A DNA stretch of 64,000 nucleotides, taken from positions 496,001-560,000 of the forward strand of contig NZ_FNEG01000004.1 in the NCBI RefSeq assembly GCF_900100075.1. Reading direction: 5' to 3'. This DNA is from Chryseobacterium jejuense (GTDB lineage Bacteria > Bacteroidota > Bacteroidia > Flavobacteriales > Weeksellaceae). Shown piece by piece: positions 18,806 through 29,005 of the stretch (position 1 is its first letter; each line of letters begins with the position of its first letter). A model generated the notes under the pieces. That model searched no databases. It worked only from the letters and a program-made list of their open reading frames with translations, and was not told the DNA's origin. A program made the translations under genes and the position numbers.

Positions 18806-19093
18806 ATGGGTCCAATACATATTATTCCTATTATCATTACAATACTACAGCTGGCCGGAATCAGCCGTGTGTGGTATACTTATTTATATGAAGACGGGCA
18901 GATTCCTAAGTCATTCATAGAGTTTAATATCCTGGCCCTATTCAGTATGGTTGTATTGGTGCTTTTCAGATGTAAATATTTTAATCCCGGAAAAAAAACA
19001 GGGCTATGGTTCTTGCCCATCAGCATTTCATTTCTCATCATTATTGTATTGATCATTTCTTATATATTGATGGGAATTGATAAATACAAATAA
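18806..19093 (+). CDS. Small three-helix membrane protein, 95 aa
   Basis: Three hydrophobic segments are visible: IIPIIITILQLAGI, FNILALFSMVVLVLF and WFLPISISFLIIIVLIISYILM. The start ATG is 4 bp after the preceding lipoprotein stop. No family is recognised. It is probably co-translated with its neighbours. Confidence 0.55.
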   Translation: MGPIHIIPIIITILQLAGISRVWYTYLYEDGQIPKSFIEFNILALFSMVVLVLFRCKYFNPGKKTGLWFLPISISFLIIIVLIISYILMGIDKYK

Positions 19094-19114
19094 AGCATAC
19101 CAAGCACAAAAACC

Positions 19115-19831
19115 ATGAAAATTAATCCTATTATTATTTTTAATATATTCATTACCATTTTTCTAATCATTGCAATTATGGTTATTGTTTTGATGGTAAA
19201 AAATGAGATGAATTTGTATTATATTTCAGCAGCCTTCATGGTAAGTTTCCTTCTGATTTTTATTTTGTATACGATCAACAAAGGAATTCCCAATTCAAAC
19301 CAAGAAAAAGAGAGTCATCAATATAAAGCCAAACTATTATATCATCAGGATTACTTTACAATTGTTACCTATACCCAGGATCTCATCATTAACTGGAGGG
19401 ATATAGAAGCTATTTTCTTTATCAATTCACCCCCTCTTGACGGAGAATATCATACGATGGAATATCGGATTTTTTTAAACAAAAAGCCAGAAACAGTAAG
19501 AAAACAACCGCTTAAATGGTATGATAAAATCTTACCTGAGCCTAAACAGGAAAAATTTCCAATGATTAAAATTGATGATCATTACCATATTGATTTTAAT
19601 ACATTTCACCCATCCCTTGAAAAGTTCTTACTTACCGAAAAAATATCATCTGATTTCCTAAACGGCAAATTTGGAAATGAGGTAAAGTATACCCAAAAAG
19701 GGAATAAAACTATTGGTATTCCTTACAATAAACAACTCAAGACAACAGGCTTTTACAAAATCTTTGACAAAGGAGCTTATGCCAATAGCGGTAGTTTGAA
19801 AGAGTATAGAGAACAGGCAACAGAAATATAA
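19115..19831 (+). CDS. Membrane protein with PH-like C-terminal domain, 238 aa
   Basis: Two N-terminal transmembrane helices (IIIFNIFITIFLIIAIMVIVLM and YYISAAFMVSFLLIFILYTI) precede a soluble domain. Its core, DLIINWRDIEAIFFINSP...YRIFLNKKPE, has the look of bacterial PH-like membrane-associated domains. The following gene encodes a similar core without the helices, so the two are probably diverged tandem paralogues. The function is unknown. Confidence 0.55.
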   Translation: MKINPIIIFNIFITIFLIIAIMVIVLMVKNEMNLYYISAAFMVSFLLIFILYTINKGIPNSNQEKESHQYKAKLLYHQDYFTIVTYTQDLIINWRDIEAIFFINSPPLDGEYHTMEYRIFLNKKPETVRKQPLKWYDKILPEPKQEKFPMIKIDDHYHIDFNTFHPSLEKFLLTEKISSDFLNGKFGNEVKYTQKGNKTIGIPYNKQLKTTGFYKIFDKGAYANSGSLKEYREQATEI

Positions 19832-19874
19832 CTTGTAACCATCTGAGATAACAGAAAAATTAGAATGTAAGCTC

Positions 19875-20393
19875 ATGAGTACTGATACATTAAGAACAAT
19901 GGTCTTCAACCGGGAAGGTTTTATTCTCAATATTCCTATATTGGACGAAATTCATTTTTTTGCATGGGATTCTATTGATACGATTCTTTATGGTGCTGAA
20001 ATCCTATACCATGACCATTCAGAATTTATTATGTATCTGAATCAGCCGCCAATTATCAAATTAAAGGAAAATGCATGGTGGCTCAACAGGCTTACCTTTT
20101 GGATAAAAAACAGGAAAAATAAAAAGATTAGAATTTCTGATGAATGGAACAAGGATTTTTCAGACTTTATAGGCAATGCTAAAAAATATCTTCCCCATGT
20201 TCAGGACATTGATCTTGACAATGACAAAAGAAAAGGAACCCTTATCAACAGAACAAAAGTCGAAAAAAATAACCGTTCTGTTATCATAGAAAAATGGAAA
20301 CCGGAAAGAACCACCTCCCTTCAATGGAAAATGGTTTATGACCGATATAGTAGAAGTGTGGAAGATATTTACAACCGGGATAAAGGAATATAA
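19875..20393 (+). CDS. Soluble PH-like hypothetical protein, 172 aa
   Basis: A 172-residue soluble protein with FFAWDSIDTILYGAEILYHDHSEF..YLNQPP, which parallels NWRDIEAIFFIN...FLNKKP of the preceding membrane protein. It lacks membrane helices and carries a basic C-terminal section. It is the last gene of the unit, closed by a terminator at 20438-20463. The function is unknown. Confidence 0.5.
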   Translation: MSTDTLRTMVFNREGFILNIPILDEIHFFAWDSIDTILYGAEILYHDHSEFIMYLNQPPIIKLKENAWWLNRLTFWIKNRKNKKIRISDEWNKDFSDFIGNAKKYLPHVQDIDLDNDKRKGTLINRTKVEKNNRSVIIEKWKPERTTSLQWKMVYDRYSRSVEDIYNRDKGI

Positions 20394-20437
20394 CTCATAT
20401 TCCGCAATCTTTATCCTTAATGATATTCAATACAAAA

Positions 20438-20463
20438 CCCAGTCATCACATGATTCGACTGGG
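20438..20463. terminator. Bidirectional terminator between convergent genes
   Basis: CCCAGTC (20438-20444) and GACTGGG (20457-20463) form a stem with a 12-nt loop. It is preceded by AAAA and followed by CTTTCTATATTATTT, so it can act for both the plus-strand unit ending at 20393 and the minus-strand MFS gene ending at 20498. Confidence 0.8.
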
Positions 20464-20497
20464 CTTTCTATATTATTTGTCAAAGGATTGGCTTATT

Positions 20498-21736
20498 TTA
20501 AATCATCTCCTCTTCCACTTTCTTTTTATCTTTAAGCATCCATGGAATCACAAAATAAAGAGCAGCTGCAATTCCTGTGGCCAGTACCCCAGTCCCGATC
20601 CATAAAGTATTAAATCCTAATTTATCAGCAATCAAGGTTCCTATATAAGGGGTAATGATAAATGCTATGGAAAATGACATCCCGTTCAGCCCCATATAAG
20701 CTCCTTTATTATTGGCTCCGGAACGTAAAGCCGTGATAGTTGACATAAAGGGTAAGGTCCAGATTTCCCCGATACAAAGCAGTGTCATAGAAACCAATAA
20801 AGTAATTATGCTATAGTCAAAAGCCATCATTGCATAGGAAAAACCACATATAAGTGTTCCTATCAGCATGGTAAACGCAAGACTAAAATACTTTTCAGCC
20901 ACCTGCACCAGCCCCATTTCCAACAGAACGATCAGGAATCCGCTATATCCAAGAATATATCCGATATTCTGCTGACTTAAATGTGCCGTATCCTTATAAA
21001 AAATCGTTAATGTACTGAATAACTGGAAGAAGCACACAGAAAACAGCATACACAATATGCAGTAAACCAAAAATTTACCATCCTGATAAGGTGAGTTTTC
21101 TTTTTTAATTTCAATTACTTCTTTTACTTTTTTCGCTTCCTGTTTAGCCAGTTTAGCGCGGCCTTTAAAGAACCAGATATACATTAACCCAGCCAATAAA
21201 GCAGCCAAAGCATTGCTGTAAAACAAGAATTCATAGGAAATAGCAGATAGGATTCCTCCCAATGCAGGACCTATGGAAAATCCTAAATTAACGGCCATAC
21301 GGTTCAGTGAGAAAGCTCTGGTTATATTTTCGGGCTTCGCATACTTTGTAATTGCCACCGAGTTTGCCGGGCGGAATGTTTCACTTACAATACTCTGAGC
21401 GAGGATAATTCCTGCTAAACCTACTTCTGTTTCAAATAAAGGAATCATACAGAACAAAGGTACACTGAGCAGCAAACTCAGACTCTGTACTCTATATTCC
21501 CCAATCTTATCGGTGATCATTCCACCAAACCATGAACCAATAACCGACCCGATTCCAAAAAAGCTCAGGACAATTCCTGAATTTTCAATGCTAAAATGTA
21601 AATGATCTGTCATATAAACTCCCAAAAAAGGAAGTACCATAGAACCAGCTCTGTTGATGAGCATTACCAACGCCAGCATCCAACTCTCCTGCGAGAGTCC
21701 TTTGAAAGAACTCGTGTATACGTTTATTAGTTTCAC
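20498..21736 (-). CDS. MFS transporter
   Basis: About 12 membrane helices with the loop 2-3 MFS signature (GSWFGGMITDKIGEYR) and a charged central loop (KAKLAKQEAKKVKEVIEIKKE). An upstream ATG at 21769 would give 11 extra residues (MRFQIFPPNII). The GTG at 21736 yields a (V)KLINVYTSSFKGLSQESWML start, the usual N-terminus of the flavobacterial family, and is preferred. It is a drug- or metabolite-efflux type permease of unknown substrate. It is separated from the divergent AraC regulator by about 250 bp. Confidence 0.82.
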   Translation of the reverse strand: MKLINVYTSSFKGLSQESWMLALVMLINRAGSMVLPFLGVYMTDHLHFSIENSGIVLSFFGIGSVIGSWFGGMITDKIGEYRVQSLSLLLSVPLFCMIPLFETEVGLAGIILAQSIVSETFRPANSVAITKYAKPENITRAFSLNRMAVNLGFSIGPALGGILSAISYEFLFYSNALAALLAGLMYIWFFKGRAKLAKQEAKKVKEVIEIKKENSPYQDGKFLVYCILCMLFSVCFFQLFSTLTIFYKDTAHLSQQNIGYILGYSGFLIVLLEMGLVQVAEKYFSLAFTMLIGTLICGFSYAMMAFDYSIITLLVSMTLLCIGEIWTLPFMSTITALRSGANNKGAYMGLNGMSFSIAFIITPYIGTLIADKLGFNTLWIGTGVLATGIAAALYFVIPWMLKDKKKVEEEMI

Positions 21737-21920
21737 AATAATATTTGGGGGGAAAATTTGAAAGCGCAAAGTTAGCTAAAAATAGCCTCAAACATCTTTA
21801 TTTTAAGGCTTTTTTATAAATAACATTCATAAAAATAACCAATTAGCTGTATCCTAGTAAAAACGAATATTTTCGATACATAAGACTTGAAAACATTTAT
21901 AAAATTCGTAAATTGCAGTA

Positions 21921-21945
21921 ACAAAAGGCTTTTTTAGCCTTTTGT
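21921..21945. promoter_or_regulatory. Hairpin in the leader of the araC-type gene
   Basis: ACAAAAGGCT and AGCCTTTTGT form perfect 10-bp arms around a T5 loop, 40 bp before the regulator start. It is not followed by a T tract, so a simple terminator is unlikely. An attenuator or operator is possible. A role is inferred from position only. Confidence 0.35.
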
Positions 21946-21984
21946 ATTCAAAAAACACCTAAAAAAATTAACCAACACGTAAGA

Positions 21985-22863
21985 ATGGTAACCTACGAGA
22001 ACTTACACGATACTCTTTCTTTTTACAGTATTGACTGCCGCCAATCCTACTATATCTCCTCTGGAAAACCCATTTTTGAATTCCCTAAAGCTTCTTTCAG
22101 AATGGATTACTATGCGCTCTGCATCTGTACCGCAGGAGAAGTAACTGTTGAAATAGACCGTCATCAGTATAAAGCAGATGCCGACAGTATTCTGGTTGCC
22201 GCCCCCTCTACTATTGTAAAATTTCTGAAAACCAGTCAGGATTTCACGATGAAATTATTATTCTTCGACAAAAATTTTCTGATCAAAAATATCTCTAACC
22301 CATTTATCATTGAGAAAATGAACCTGTTTTCTAAGGGTTCTTATAGCATTGTAAAAACAACACCTAAAAACTCTTTAACCCTTCAGAATCTGCTGACCTA
22401 TCTCAAAAAGAAATCCAGAAAACAGGGAAAATTCACAGAAGAAATTGTTCGTACTATTATTTTCAATCTTCTGTTGGAAACTGCAGAAATTATAGAAACG
22501 AAACATTCTACAGATTGTGATAAGGATGAAGGTAAAAAAGATCTCTATCTTAAATTCAGTCAGCTGATCCGGGAAAATATCAGACAATACAGAACAGTTC
22601 AGTTTTATGCCGATCAGCTTTGTGTTTCTAATAAATATCTTATTGAGATCATTAAAAAAGCCAGTGGAAAGACTCCTCACGAGGTCATTGATGAAGCTCT
22701 ATTGAAAGAAGCTTATGTTATGCTGGGAAATCCGGACCTTACGATCTCTGAAATAGCTTTTGAGCTTCAATTTAATTCCACGTCTGCCTTTGGCCGTTTC
22801 TTCAAAAAACATACTTCTGTTTCGCCTTCTGAGTATAGAATAACGGAAAATATTCAGTCGTAG
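21985..22863 (+). CDS. AraC family transcriptional regulator
   Basis: A 292-residue protein. An N-terminal cupin-like sensor domain (about 1-170; RMDYYALCICTAGEVTVEIDRH) is followed by a C-terminal AraC/XylS double helix-turn-helix. This runs from VQFYADQLCVSNKYLIEIIK to ISEIAFELQFNSTSAFGRFF, then KKHTSVSPSEYR. It lies 89 bp upstream of the oleate hydratase gene on the same strand and is the obvious candidate for its fatty-acid-responsive regulator. That link is inferred from proximity. Confidence 0.88.
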   Translation: MVTYENLHDTLSFYSIDCRQSYYISSGKPIFEFPKASFRMDYYALCICTAGEVTVEIDRHQYKADADSILVAAPSTIVKFLKTSQDFTMKLLFFDKNFLIKNISNPFIIEKMNLFSKGSYSIVKTTPKNSLTLQNLLTYLKKKSRKQGKFTEEIVRTIIFNLLLETAEIIETKHSTDCDKDEGKKDLYLKFSQLIRENIRQYRTVQFYADQLCVSNKYLIEIIKKASGKTPHEVIDEALLKEAYVMLGNPDLTISEIAFELQFNSTSAFGRFFKKHTSVSPSEYRITENIQS

Positions 22864-22952
22864 GAATTTCGGGACACTAATTCTGACATTAGGGATATAT
22901 ATAGCATTTTGAATAGGGGTACCTTTATAATGTTCAATAAAAACAAGATAAA

Positions 22953-24893
22953 ATGAGTACGATCAATTCAAAATTCGACAAAGTTTTAAATACCTCTGAC
23001 CAGTTTGGAAAAGTAAACCACGAACCGGATTCAAGCAAGGAAGTTCAGATTAACACGCCTGAAAAGACAATGCCTTTTTCAGACCAGATCGGAAACTATC
23101 AAAGAAATAAAGGAATCCCTTTACAATCTTACGAAAACAGTAAAATCTATATCGTTGGAAGCGGGATTGCAGGAATGTCTGCAGCCTACTATTTCATCCG
23201 TGACGGCCATGTTCCCGGTAAAAATATCATCTTCCTCGATCAATTGAATATCGAAGGGGGCTCTTTAGACGGAGCCGGAAATGCAAAAGATGGGTATATC
23301 ATCCGTGGCGGACGTGAAATGGATATGACTTACGAAAATCTTTGGGATATATTTCAGGATATTCCTGCCCTGGAATTACCTGCACCTTACAGCGTTCTGG
23401 ATGAATACCGCCTTATCAATGATAATGATCCAAATTATTCAAAAGCAAGATTAATTCATAATCAGGGAGAGATTCAGGATTTCAGTAAGTTCGGGTTGGA
23501 GAAAAAAGATCAGCTGGCTATTGTGAAACTTTTATTGAAGAAAAAAGAGGAACTTGATGATCTCAGCATTGAAGACTATTTCTCAGAATCATTCCTGAAC
23601 AGCAATTTCTGGTTCTTCTGGCGTTCTATGTTCGCTTTTGAAAACTGGCATAGTTTATTGGAACTGAAGCTGTACATGCACAGATTCCTTCACGCTATTG
23701 ATGGAATGAAAGACTTTTCATGCCTTGTATTCCCCAAATACAATCAGTATGATACCTTCGTTACTCCGCTAAAAAACTTTTTAGTAGAAAAAGGAGTACA
23801 GATTCAGTTTGATACTCTGGTAAAAGATCTTGATGTTCATATCAACACAGAAGGAAAAACAGTAGAAGGGATCATTACTGAACAAAATGGAGAAGAAGTG
23901 AGAATACCAATCGGTAAGGATGATTATGTGATTGTAACTACCGGATCTATGACAGAAAGTACTTTCTATGGTGACAATACAACCGTTCCTGAAGTTACTA
24001 TAGATAACAGCAGCGCCGGACAAAGTGCAGGATGGAAATTATGGAAAAATCTGGCAGCCAAATCTGAAGTCTTCGGGAAACCTGAAAAGTTCTGTAGCCA
24101 TATTGAAAAGTCTTCATGGGAATCTGCAACGTTAACATGCCGTCCTTCAGCATTTACTGAGAAGTTAAAAGAATTGTGTGTGAATGATCCTTATTCCGGA
24201 AAAACAGCTACCGGAGGTATTATCACGATTACAGATTCTAATTGGGTGATGAGCTTTACCTGCAACAGACAGCCGCACTACCCTACTCAACCGGATGACA
24301 TTCTTGTAGTGTGGGTTTATGCTCTACTGATGGATAAAGAAGGAAATTACATCAAAAAAACAATGCCAGAATGTACCGGGAACGAAATTCTTGCAGAATT
24401 ATGCCATCATCTTGGAATGACAGACCAACTTGATAACGTTATTGAAAATACAATCGTCCGTACAGCATTTATGCCTTACATCACCTCTATGTTTATGCCT
24501 AGAGCTCAGGGAGACCGTCCAAGAGTGGTTCCTGAAGGCTGTACCAATTTAGGATTGGTGGGACAATTCGTTGAAACCAATAATGATGTGGTCTTCACTA
24601 TGGAAAGCTCTGTAAGAACAGCAAGAATAGCGGTATACAATCTTCTTAACCTCAACAAACAGGTTCCGGATATCAATCCGTTGCAGTATGACATCCGACA
24701 TTTATTAAAAGCAACTCAGGCATTAAACGACTATAAGCCATTCCTTGGAGAAGGAATTCTAAGAAAAATTCTTAAAAACACTTACTTTGAGCATATATTG
24801 GTTGACCGTCCTGAAGAAAAAGAGGAACATGAGTCTTTCTTCATGGAACAAGTTGGTAAATTCCAGGAATGGATTAAAGGCGTGAAAGGTTAA
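22953..24893 (+). CDS. ohyA: Oleate hydratase (FAD-dependent)
   Basis: A 646-residue protein closely similar in recalled sequence to the structurally characterised Elizabethkingia meningoseptica enzyme. It adds water to the cis-9 double bond of oleate to give 10-hydroxystearate, with FAD as a structural cofactor. The FAD-binding motif is [20 protein letters not shown] (66-85), and the catalytic residues Glu122 (RGGREMDM) and Tyr241 (ELKLYMHRF) fall exactly at the published positions. The hydrophilic N-terminal extension (1-60) and the C-terminal lid helix are present. The activity may detoxify unsaturated fatty acids. The gene stands directly behind an AraC regulator. Confidence 0.95.
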   Translation: MSTINSKFDKVLNTSDQFGKVNHEPDSSKEVQINTPEKTMPFSDQIGNYQRNKGIPLQSYENSKIYIVGSGIAGMSAAYYFIRDGHVPGKNIIFLDQLNIEGGSLDGAGNAKDGYIIRGGREMDMTYENLWDIFQDIPALELPAPYSVLDEYRLINDNDPNYSKARLIHNQGEIQDFSKFGLEKKDQLAIVKLLLKKKEELDDLSIEDYFSESFLNSNFWFFWRSMFAFENWHSLLELKLYMHRFLHAIDGMKDFSCLVFPKYNQYDTFVTPLKNFLVEKGVQIQFDTLVKDLDVHINTEGKTVEGIITEQNGEEVRIPIGKDDYVIVTTGSMTESTFYGDNTTVPEVTIDNSSAGQSAGWKLWKNLAAKSEVFGKPEKFCSHIEKSSWESATLTCRPSAFTEKLKELCVNDPYSGKTATGGIITITDSNWVMSFTCNRQPHYPTQPDDILVVWVYALLMDKEGNYIKKTMPECTGNEILAELCHHLGMTDQLDNVIENTIVRTAFMPYITSMFMPRAQGDRPRVVPEGCTNLGLVGQFVETNNDVVFTMESSVRTARIAVYNLLNLNKQVPDINPLQYDIRHLLKATQALNDYKPFLGEGILRKILKNTYFEHILVDRPEEKEEHESFFMEQVGKFQEWIKGVKG

Positions 24894-24967
24894 AACTTTA
24901 GGCAATTAATATTGGAAAATGCAAAGGCGCAAGAAAGTGCTTTCAAATTATTTTCATATCTCTAATT

Positions 24968-25027
24968 CTATGTGCCTATGTGGTAAAATAAAAATTAAAT
25001 TATTTTTTGAACCACATAGACACATAG
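24968..25027. repeat. 17-bp inverted repeat (ACCACATAGACACATAG type)
   Basis: CTATGTGCCTATGTGGT (24968-24984) and ACCACATAGACACATAG (25011-25027) are complementary at 16 of 17 positions with a 26-bp spacer. It lies in the 322-bp gap between convergent ohyA and glnS. This sequence style recurs in flavobacterial intergenic regions and may be a dispersed repeat. The rest of the gap is AT-rich with only the terminator at 25166. Confidence 0.5.
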
Positions 25028-25165
25028 CTTTTTATATAATGATTTTCAAACCATTAAGTAAATATTAATATTTTAAGGGAATTAAGAAGAGTTTTGCTGT
25101 AGGTAACCCTACTTAAAGATATCTTTGATCCTATCTTAATGATTCAAATGATAAGAATAAAAAAA

Positions 25166-25187
25166 CAGGACCTATTTCTAAGTCCTG
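25166..25187. terminator. glnS terminator
   Basis: CAGGAC (25166-25171) and GTCCTG (25182-25187) form a 6-bp stem with A and T tracts on both sides. It lies 28 bp past the glnS stop on the minus strand. Confidence 0.75.
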
Positions 25188-25215
25188 CTTTTATTTTTAT
25201 AGATTCCTGAAGTTA

Positions 25216-26886
25216 TTAAGGCTTATAAGAATCTTTTAGGGTTACTGTACGGTTAAATACCAACGCATCATCCGTAGAATCCTGATCTTTTGTAAAGTAT
25301 CCGATTCTTTGGAACTGAAGTGGTTCTCCAACGGCAACATCTTTCAGGCTTGGTTCAGCAAAACCTTGAATTGTAGCGACAGATTCAGGGTTGATGAAGT
25401 TTAAGAAGTCTACATCTTTTTCAGCATCCGGCTGCTCTACCGTAAACAATTGGTTGTAAACTCTTACTTCTACAGGGATTGCATGTTTAGCAGATACCCA
25501 GTGAAGTGTTCCTTTTACTTTTCTTAAACTTTCTTCTGTTCCGCTTCCAGACTTGCTCTTCTCATCGTAAGTAGCATAGATGGTAGTGATTTCTCCATTC
25601 TCATCTTTCTCTACTCTTTCAGCTTTGATGATATATGCTGATTTTAAACGAACTTCTCCGCCTAATTTCAGTCTGAAGAATTTATTATTAGCTTCTTCTT
25701 TGAAGTCTTCACGCTCAATGTATATCTCTCTTGAGAAAGGAATTTCTCTGGTTCCAGCATTTTCCTGTTCAGGATTGTTTTCAGTTTCTACCCATTCTTC
25801 TTTATCTTCAGGATAGTTTTCAATCACTAGTTTTACAGGATCTACTACTGCCATCACACGTTTAGCTACCTTATTCAGGTCTTCACGTACACAGAAATCA
25901 AGCAACTGAATCTCGATAAGGTTTTCTCTTTTCGCCACTCCTACTTTATCAATAAAGTTTCTGATAGCAGTTGCAGTGAATCCTTTTCTTCTCATTCCTG
26001 AAATGGTAGGCATTCTTGGATCATCCCATCCTGTAACTACTCCTTCAGCAACCAATCTTTGCAGCTTTCTTTTGGAAGTAATCATATAGGAAACATTCAT
26101 CCTTGCAAATTCTCTTTGCTTGTTTTTCACCTTTCCTTCTTCGTAAACCTGGTCTAAATACCAGTTGTACAATGGTCTGTGATTTTCAAACTCCAAAGAA
26201 CAAAGTGAATGCGAAATCTGCTCAATATAATCAGATTCACCATGAGCCCAGTCGTACATTGGATAAATTTTCCAAGCCGTACCTGTTCTGTGGTGAGGTT
26301 TATTCAAAATTCTATACATAACAGGGTCACGCATATTCATGTTTGGTGAAACCATGTCGATTTTTGCACGAAGAGACATTGAACCACTTTCAAATTCTCC
26401 GTTTTTCATCCTTGCAAATAAATCTAAAGATTCTTCAACAGGACGGTTTCTGAATGGAGATTCAATTCCTGGTTCTGCAGGATTTTTTCTTTGCTCAGTA
26501 ATTACATCAGATGGCTGCTCATCTACGTAAGCTTTTCCTTCTTTAATTAATTGTACTGCCCAATCGTAAAGCTGCTGGAAGTAATCGGATGCATACAAAA
26601 CTTTATCCCATTTGAAACCTAACCATTCAACATCTTTCATGATAGAATCTACGAATTCCTGTTCTTCTTTTTCAGGGTTCGTATCGTCGAAACGAAGGTT
26701 TACGGGAGCATTGTATTTTTCACCAAGACCAAAGTTGATGCAGATAGCTTTTGTATGTCCTACATGCAGGTAACCGTTTGGTTCAGGTGGAAAACGGAAA
26801 CGGATCTGATCTTTGTTCAAACCGTTCGCCAGATCATCTTCAATAATTTGCTCAATAAAATTGAGTGATTTTTTTTCTTCTTCCAT
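25216..26886 (-). CDS. glnS: Glutamine--tRNA ligase
   Basis: A 556-residue class I aminoacyl-tRNA synthetase. It has the HIGH-type motif in PPEPNGYLHVGHTKA (HVGH at 41-44) and the KMSKS-type loop TSKRKL (270-275). The Gln-specific sections PMYDWAHGESDYIEQISHSL and GMRRKGFTATAIRNF are present, followed by the C-terminal beta-barrel anticodon-binding domains. It charges tRNA-Gln directly in the cytoplasm. Length matches the bacterial family. It is monocistronic, with a near-consensus promoter element at 26924-26931. Confidence 0.96.
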   Translation of the reverse strand: MEEEKKSLNFIEQIIEDDLANGLNKDQIRFRFPPEPNGYLHVGHTKAICINFGLGEKYNAPVNLRFDDTNPEKEEQEFVDSIMKDVEWLGFKWDKVLYASDYFQQLYDWAVQLIKEGKAYVDEQPSDVITEQRKNPAEPGIESPFRNRPVEESLDLFARMKNGEFESGSMSLRAKIDMVSPNMNMRDPVMYRILNKPHHRTGTAWKIYPMYDWAHGESDYIEQISHSLCSLEFENHRPLYNWYLDQVYEEGKVKNKQREFARMNVSYMITSKRKLQRLVAEGVVTGWDDPRMPTISGMRRKGFTATAIRNFIDKVGVAKRENLIEIQLLDFCVREDLNKVAKRVMAVVDPVKLVIENYPEDKEEWVETENNPEQENAGTREIPFSREIYIEREDFKEEANNKFFRLKLGGEVRLKSAYIIKAERVEKDENGEITTIYATYDEKSKSGSGTEESLRKVKGTLHWVSAKHAIPVEVRVYNQLFTVEQPDAEKDVDFLNFINPESVATIQGFAEPSLKDVAVGEPLQFQRIGYFTKDQDSTDDALVFNRTVTLKDSYKP

Positions 26887-26923
26887 TAAAATAGCTTTTG
26901 TTTTTATAGCAAAAAAAGTGGTA

Positions 26924-26931
26924 CAAAGTTA
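26924..26931 (-). promoter_or_regulatory. Bacteroidota -7 box of glnS (TAACTTTG)
   Basis: On the minus strand TAACTTTG fits TAnnTTTG exactly. About 20 nt upstream is TTTC, a near match to the -33 TTTG. It lies 38 bp before the glnS start codon. Confidence 0.55.
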
Positions 26932-27041
26932 CGGAAAAATAAGCGTTTTTGAAAATGATAATTTTTAAGTCTTATGTATTGTAATTCAGTATTTTTCATT
27001 AATTTAGGAAAAGCTAAAACCATCGTACCAAATTATCGCTT

Positions 27042-28172
27042 ATGGCTGTTTATATCTTAAGCAATCGGAAAATTGTCCGTCATAAAGGTGAAAAAGTAGA
27101 CTCTTTTTCCAATGACGAATATTCAATTCCTAATTTCAGAATTGCAAAATGTGATTTTGATAATTATAAGGAACCTAGTCCTGCGGCCAAAAAGAAAAAA
27201 GATTACACCAACAGAAATATTCTGAATTACAAACTGTTCTCCGAACCTGAAAAGCAAGGTTATGAAGAGGTTTTGGAAGTTCTTTTGAGTGAAAAAGGGA
27301 TCAAAGAATCATCATTAACAGCCAATAATCTTGGCGGAACCCAACGGCTCTTCTACGAACTCTATAAAAATATGTCTGCTACCAAAGACAGAAGCGACGT
27401 ATTGATATTCATCCATGGTTATGCTTATGATTTTGATGATGAATTAAAAGCCATGATTGATCTTAAAAAGCTGTTCATTGATAATCCCTCCTCTCCTGTT
27501 GAACATATTTTATTTGTGAGCTGGCCTGCTTCCAGCAGCATTGTACCCTTAACTTATTTTGATGATAAAGCGTCCAGTATTAATTCCGGAACATCATTGC
27601 TAAGACTGTTTTATTTTTACACCCAGTTTTTAAAAGACATTTTCTCTAATCGTGATCTTGTTCCGTGTAACCAGAGAATTCATATCATGACACATTCTTT
27701 GGGAAACAGAGTTCTTCAAAGTATGCTGTACAGTCTTAAAAGGGAAAATATTCTCAGAGTGATTGACCAGGTGATTCTGCTGAATGCTGACGTTTCCTAT
27801 AAGGTATTTGAAGACTCTGAAGATTCTTTCAATAAACTACCTTTGCTTGCCAACAGAATTTCTATTTATCTGAACAGACAGGATCTGATTCTGGGAATTT
27901 CACAGTACACCAAGAATATACTTACGCCTAGATTGGGTAAAAACGGGCCAAGTGACATTACTCCTTATAAAGATATCGTTTCTATCATTGATTGTACTTT
28001 CGTGAAAGATGATGTATTGAACAGCTTCAGGTACGAAGTTGGAAATCATTGGGGATATCTTTCCAGTTCACAGGTACAGAGTGATATTTTTCAGAATTTA
28101 TATGGGATAGATAGGAATCTTATCAGCAATAGAACTAAGGATAACGAAAATATTTTCACAATTATTTCTTAA
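27042..28172 (+). CDS. DUF900-type alpha/beta hydrolase
   Basis: A 376-residue cytoplasmic protein. DVLIFIHGYAYDFDDEL holds the oxyanion-hole segment, MTHSLGNRVLQ the nucleophile elbow (serine in HSLGN), and VGNHWGYL the likely catalytic histidine near residue 337. VILLNADV sits where the acid-bearing strand is expected. This is the DUF900 group of esterase-like hydrolases, of unknown substrate. It is a single gene with no obvious partner. Confidence 0.75.
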   Translation: MAVYILSNRKIVRHKGEKVDSFSNDEYSIPNFRIAKCDFDNYKEPSPAAKKKKDYTNRNILNYKLFSEPEKQGYEEVLEVLLSEKGIKESSLTANNLGGTQRLFYELYKNMSATKDRSDVLIFIHGYAYDFDDELKAMIDLKKLFIDNPSSPVEHILFVSWPASSSIVPLTYFDDKASSINSGTSLLRLFYFYTQFLKDIFSNRDLVPCNQRIHIMTHSLGNRVLQSMLYSLKRENILRVIDQVILLNADVSYKVFEDSEDSFNKLPLLANRISIYLNRQDLILGISQYTKNILTPRLGKNGPSDITPYKDIVSIIDCTFVKDDVLNSFRYEVGNHWGYLSSSQVQSDIFQNLYGIDRNLISNRTKDNENIFTIIS

Positions 28173-29005
28173 TGATTAATTAAAAAAAACCTATAAAATC
28201 ACCCCAATGTTAAAGTTACCACAGACCTGACAAATGGCATAATGATTGCCAATTCAAATAACAGAGAATTACAATTTTTTTATCATGAAAAAGATTAAAA
28301 AAAGGTTTTCTTATATTTTAACCTATATAAAGAAAGCTATTTTCGTAAAAGATGTGATTTAAATAAAAGCAACAACCCACAAAAAATACATTATCCGACC
28401 CTAAAATTACTTTAGCTTCTAAATATTTCCGGACTACCCCTAATAATTCCTCCAAATAACTTGCAGGAATATTTTCACATGACTGGTCATGGATTTTCTG
28501 GTTTAACATTTATAATGATGAGTTAATCATATAAATACATTCACAAAAATCATTATAATTATTTATAAAGAAAATAGTATTAATGATGATAATTTTATCA
28601 ATAAAAACCAAATCAATGATCAATTCACGGGTCAGATATTTTATTATTTTCAAAAAAAATAAAATATTCATAATAAAATACATTGCTATGAAGTTATACA
28701 AATAGAGTATTGGAAAAAAACAAAATCTCATCGCTATTTAAAATTTACTGCAATGCGTTTGATAAAGAATTCATTCAAAAGAAGCAATTAGATACTCGGA
28801 TACAATTAGTTAACAAATACGCAATATAGAATGAGATACTTTTTTGACCATAAAGTTTATTTTTGCCAAAAGTAAATTTAGAGACTGTATTTAACTATTT
28901 TATTGAAAATAGGAAACATACTTTCAGAGGGAAACAAACATAATCTTATGCACAACTAGGGATTAAATCAATAGTAATCACTTTTAAATATAAAAATATA
29001 GCATT
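28173..29005. other. 833-bp AT-rich gap with only doubtful small ORFs
   Basis: A 25-codon frame (28285-28362, MKKIKKRFSYILTYIKKA...) on the plus strand and frames of 63 and 73 codons on the minus strand (28318-28509, 28510-28731) are open. None has a recognisable family, signal or promoter. The 63-codon frame (LEELLGVVRKYLEAKVIL) reads more like a real or decayed protein than the other two. Otherwise nothing was identified. Confidence 0.3.
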
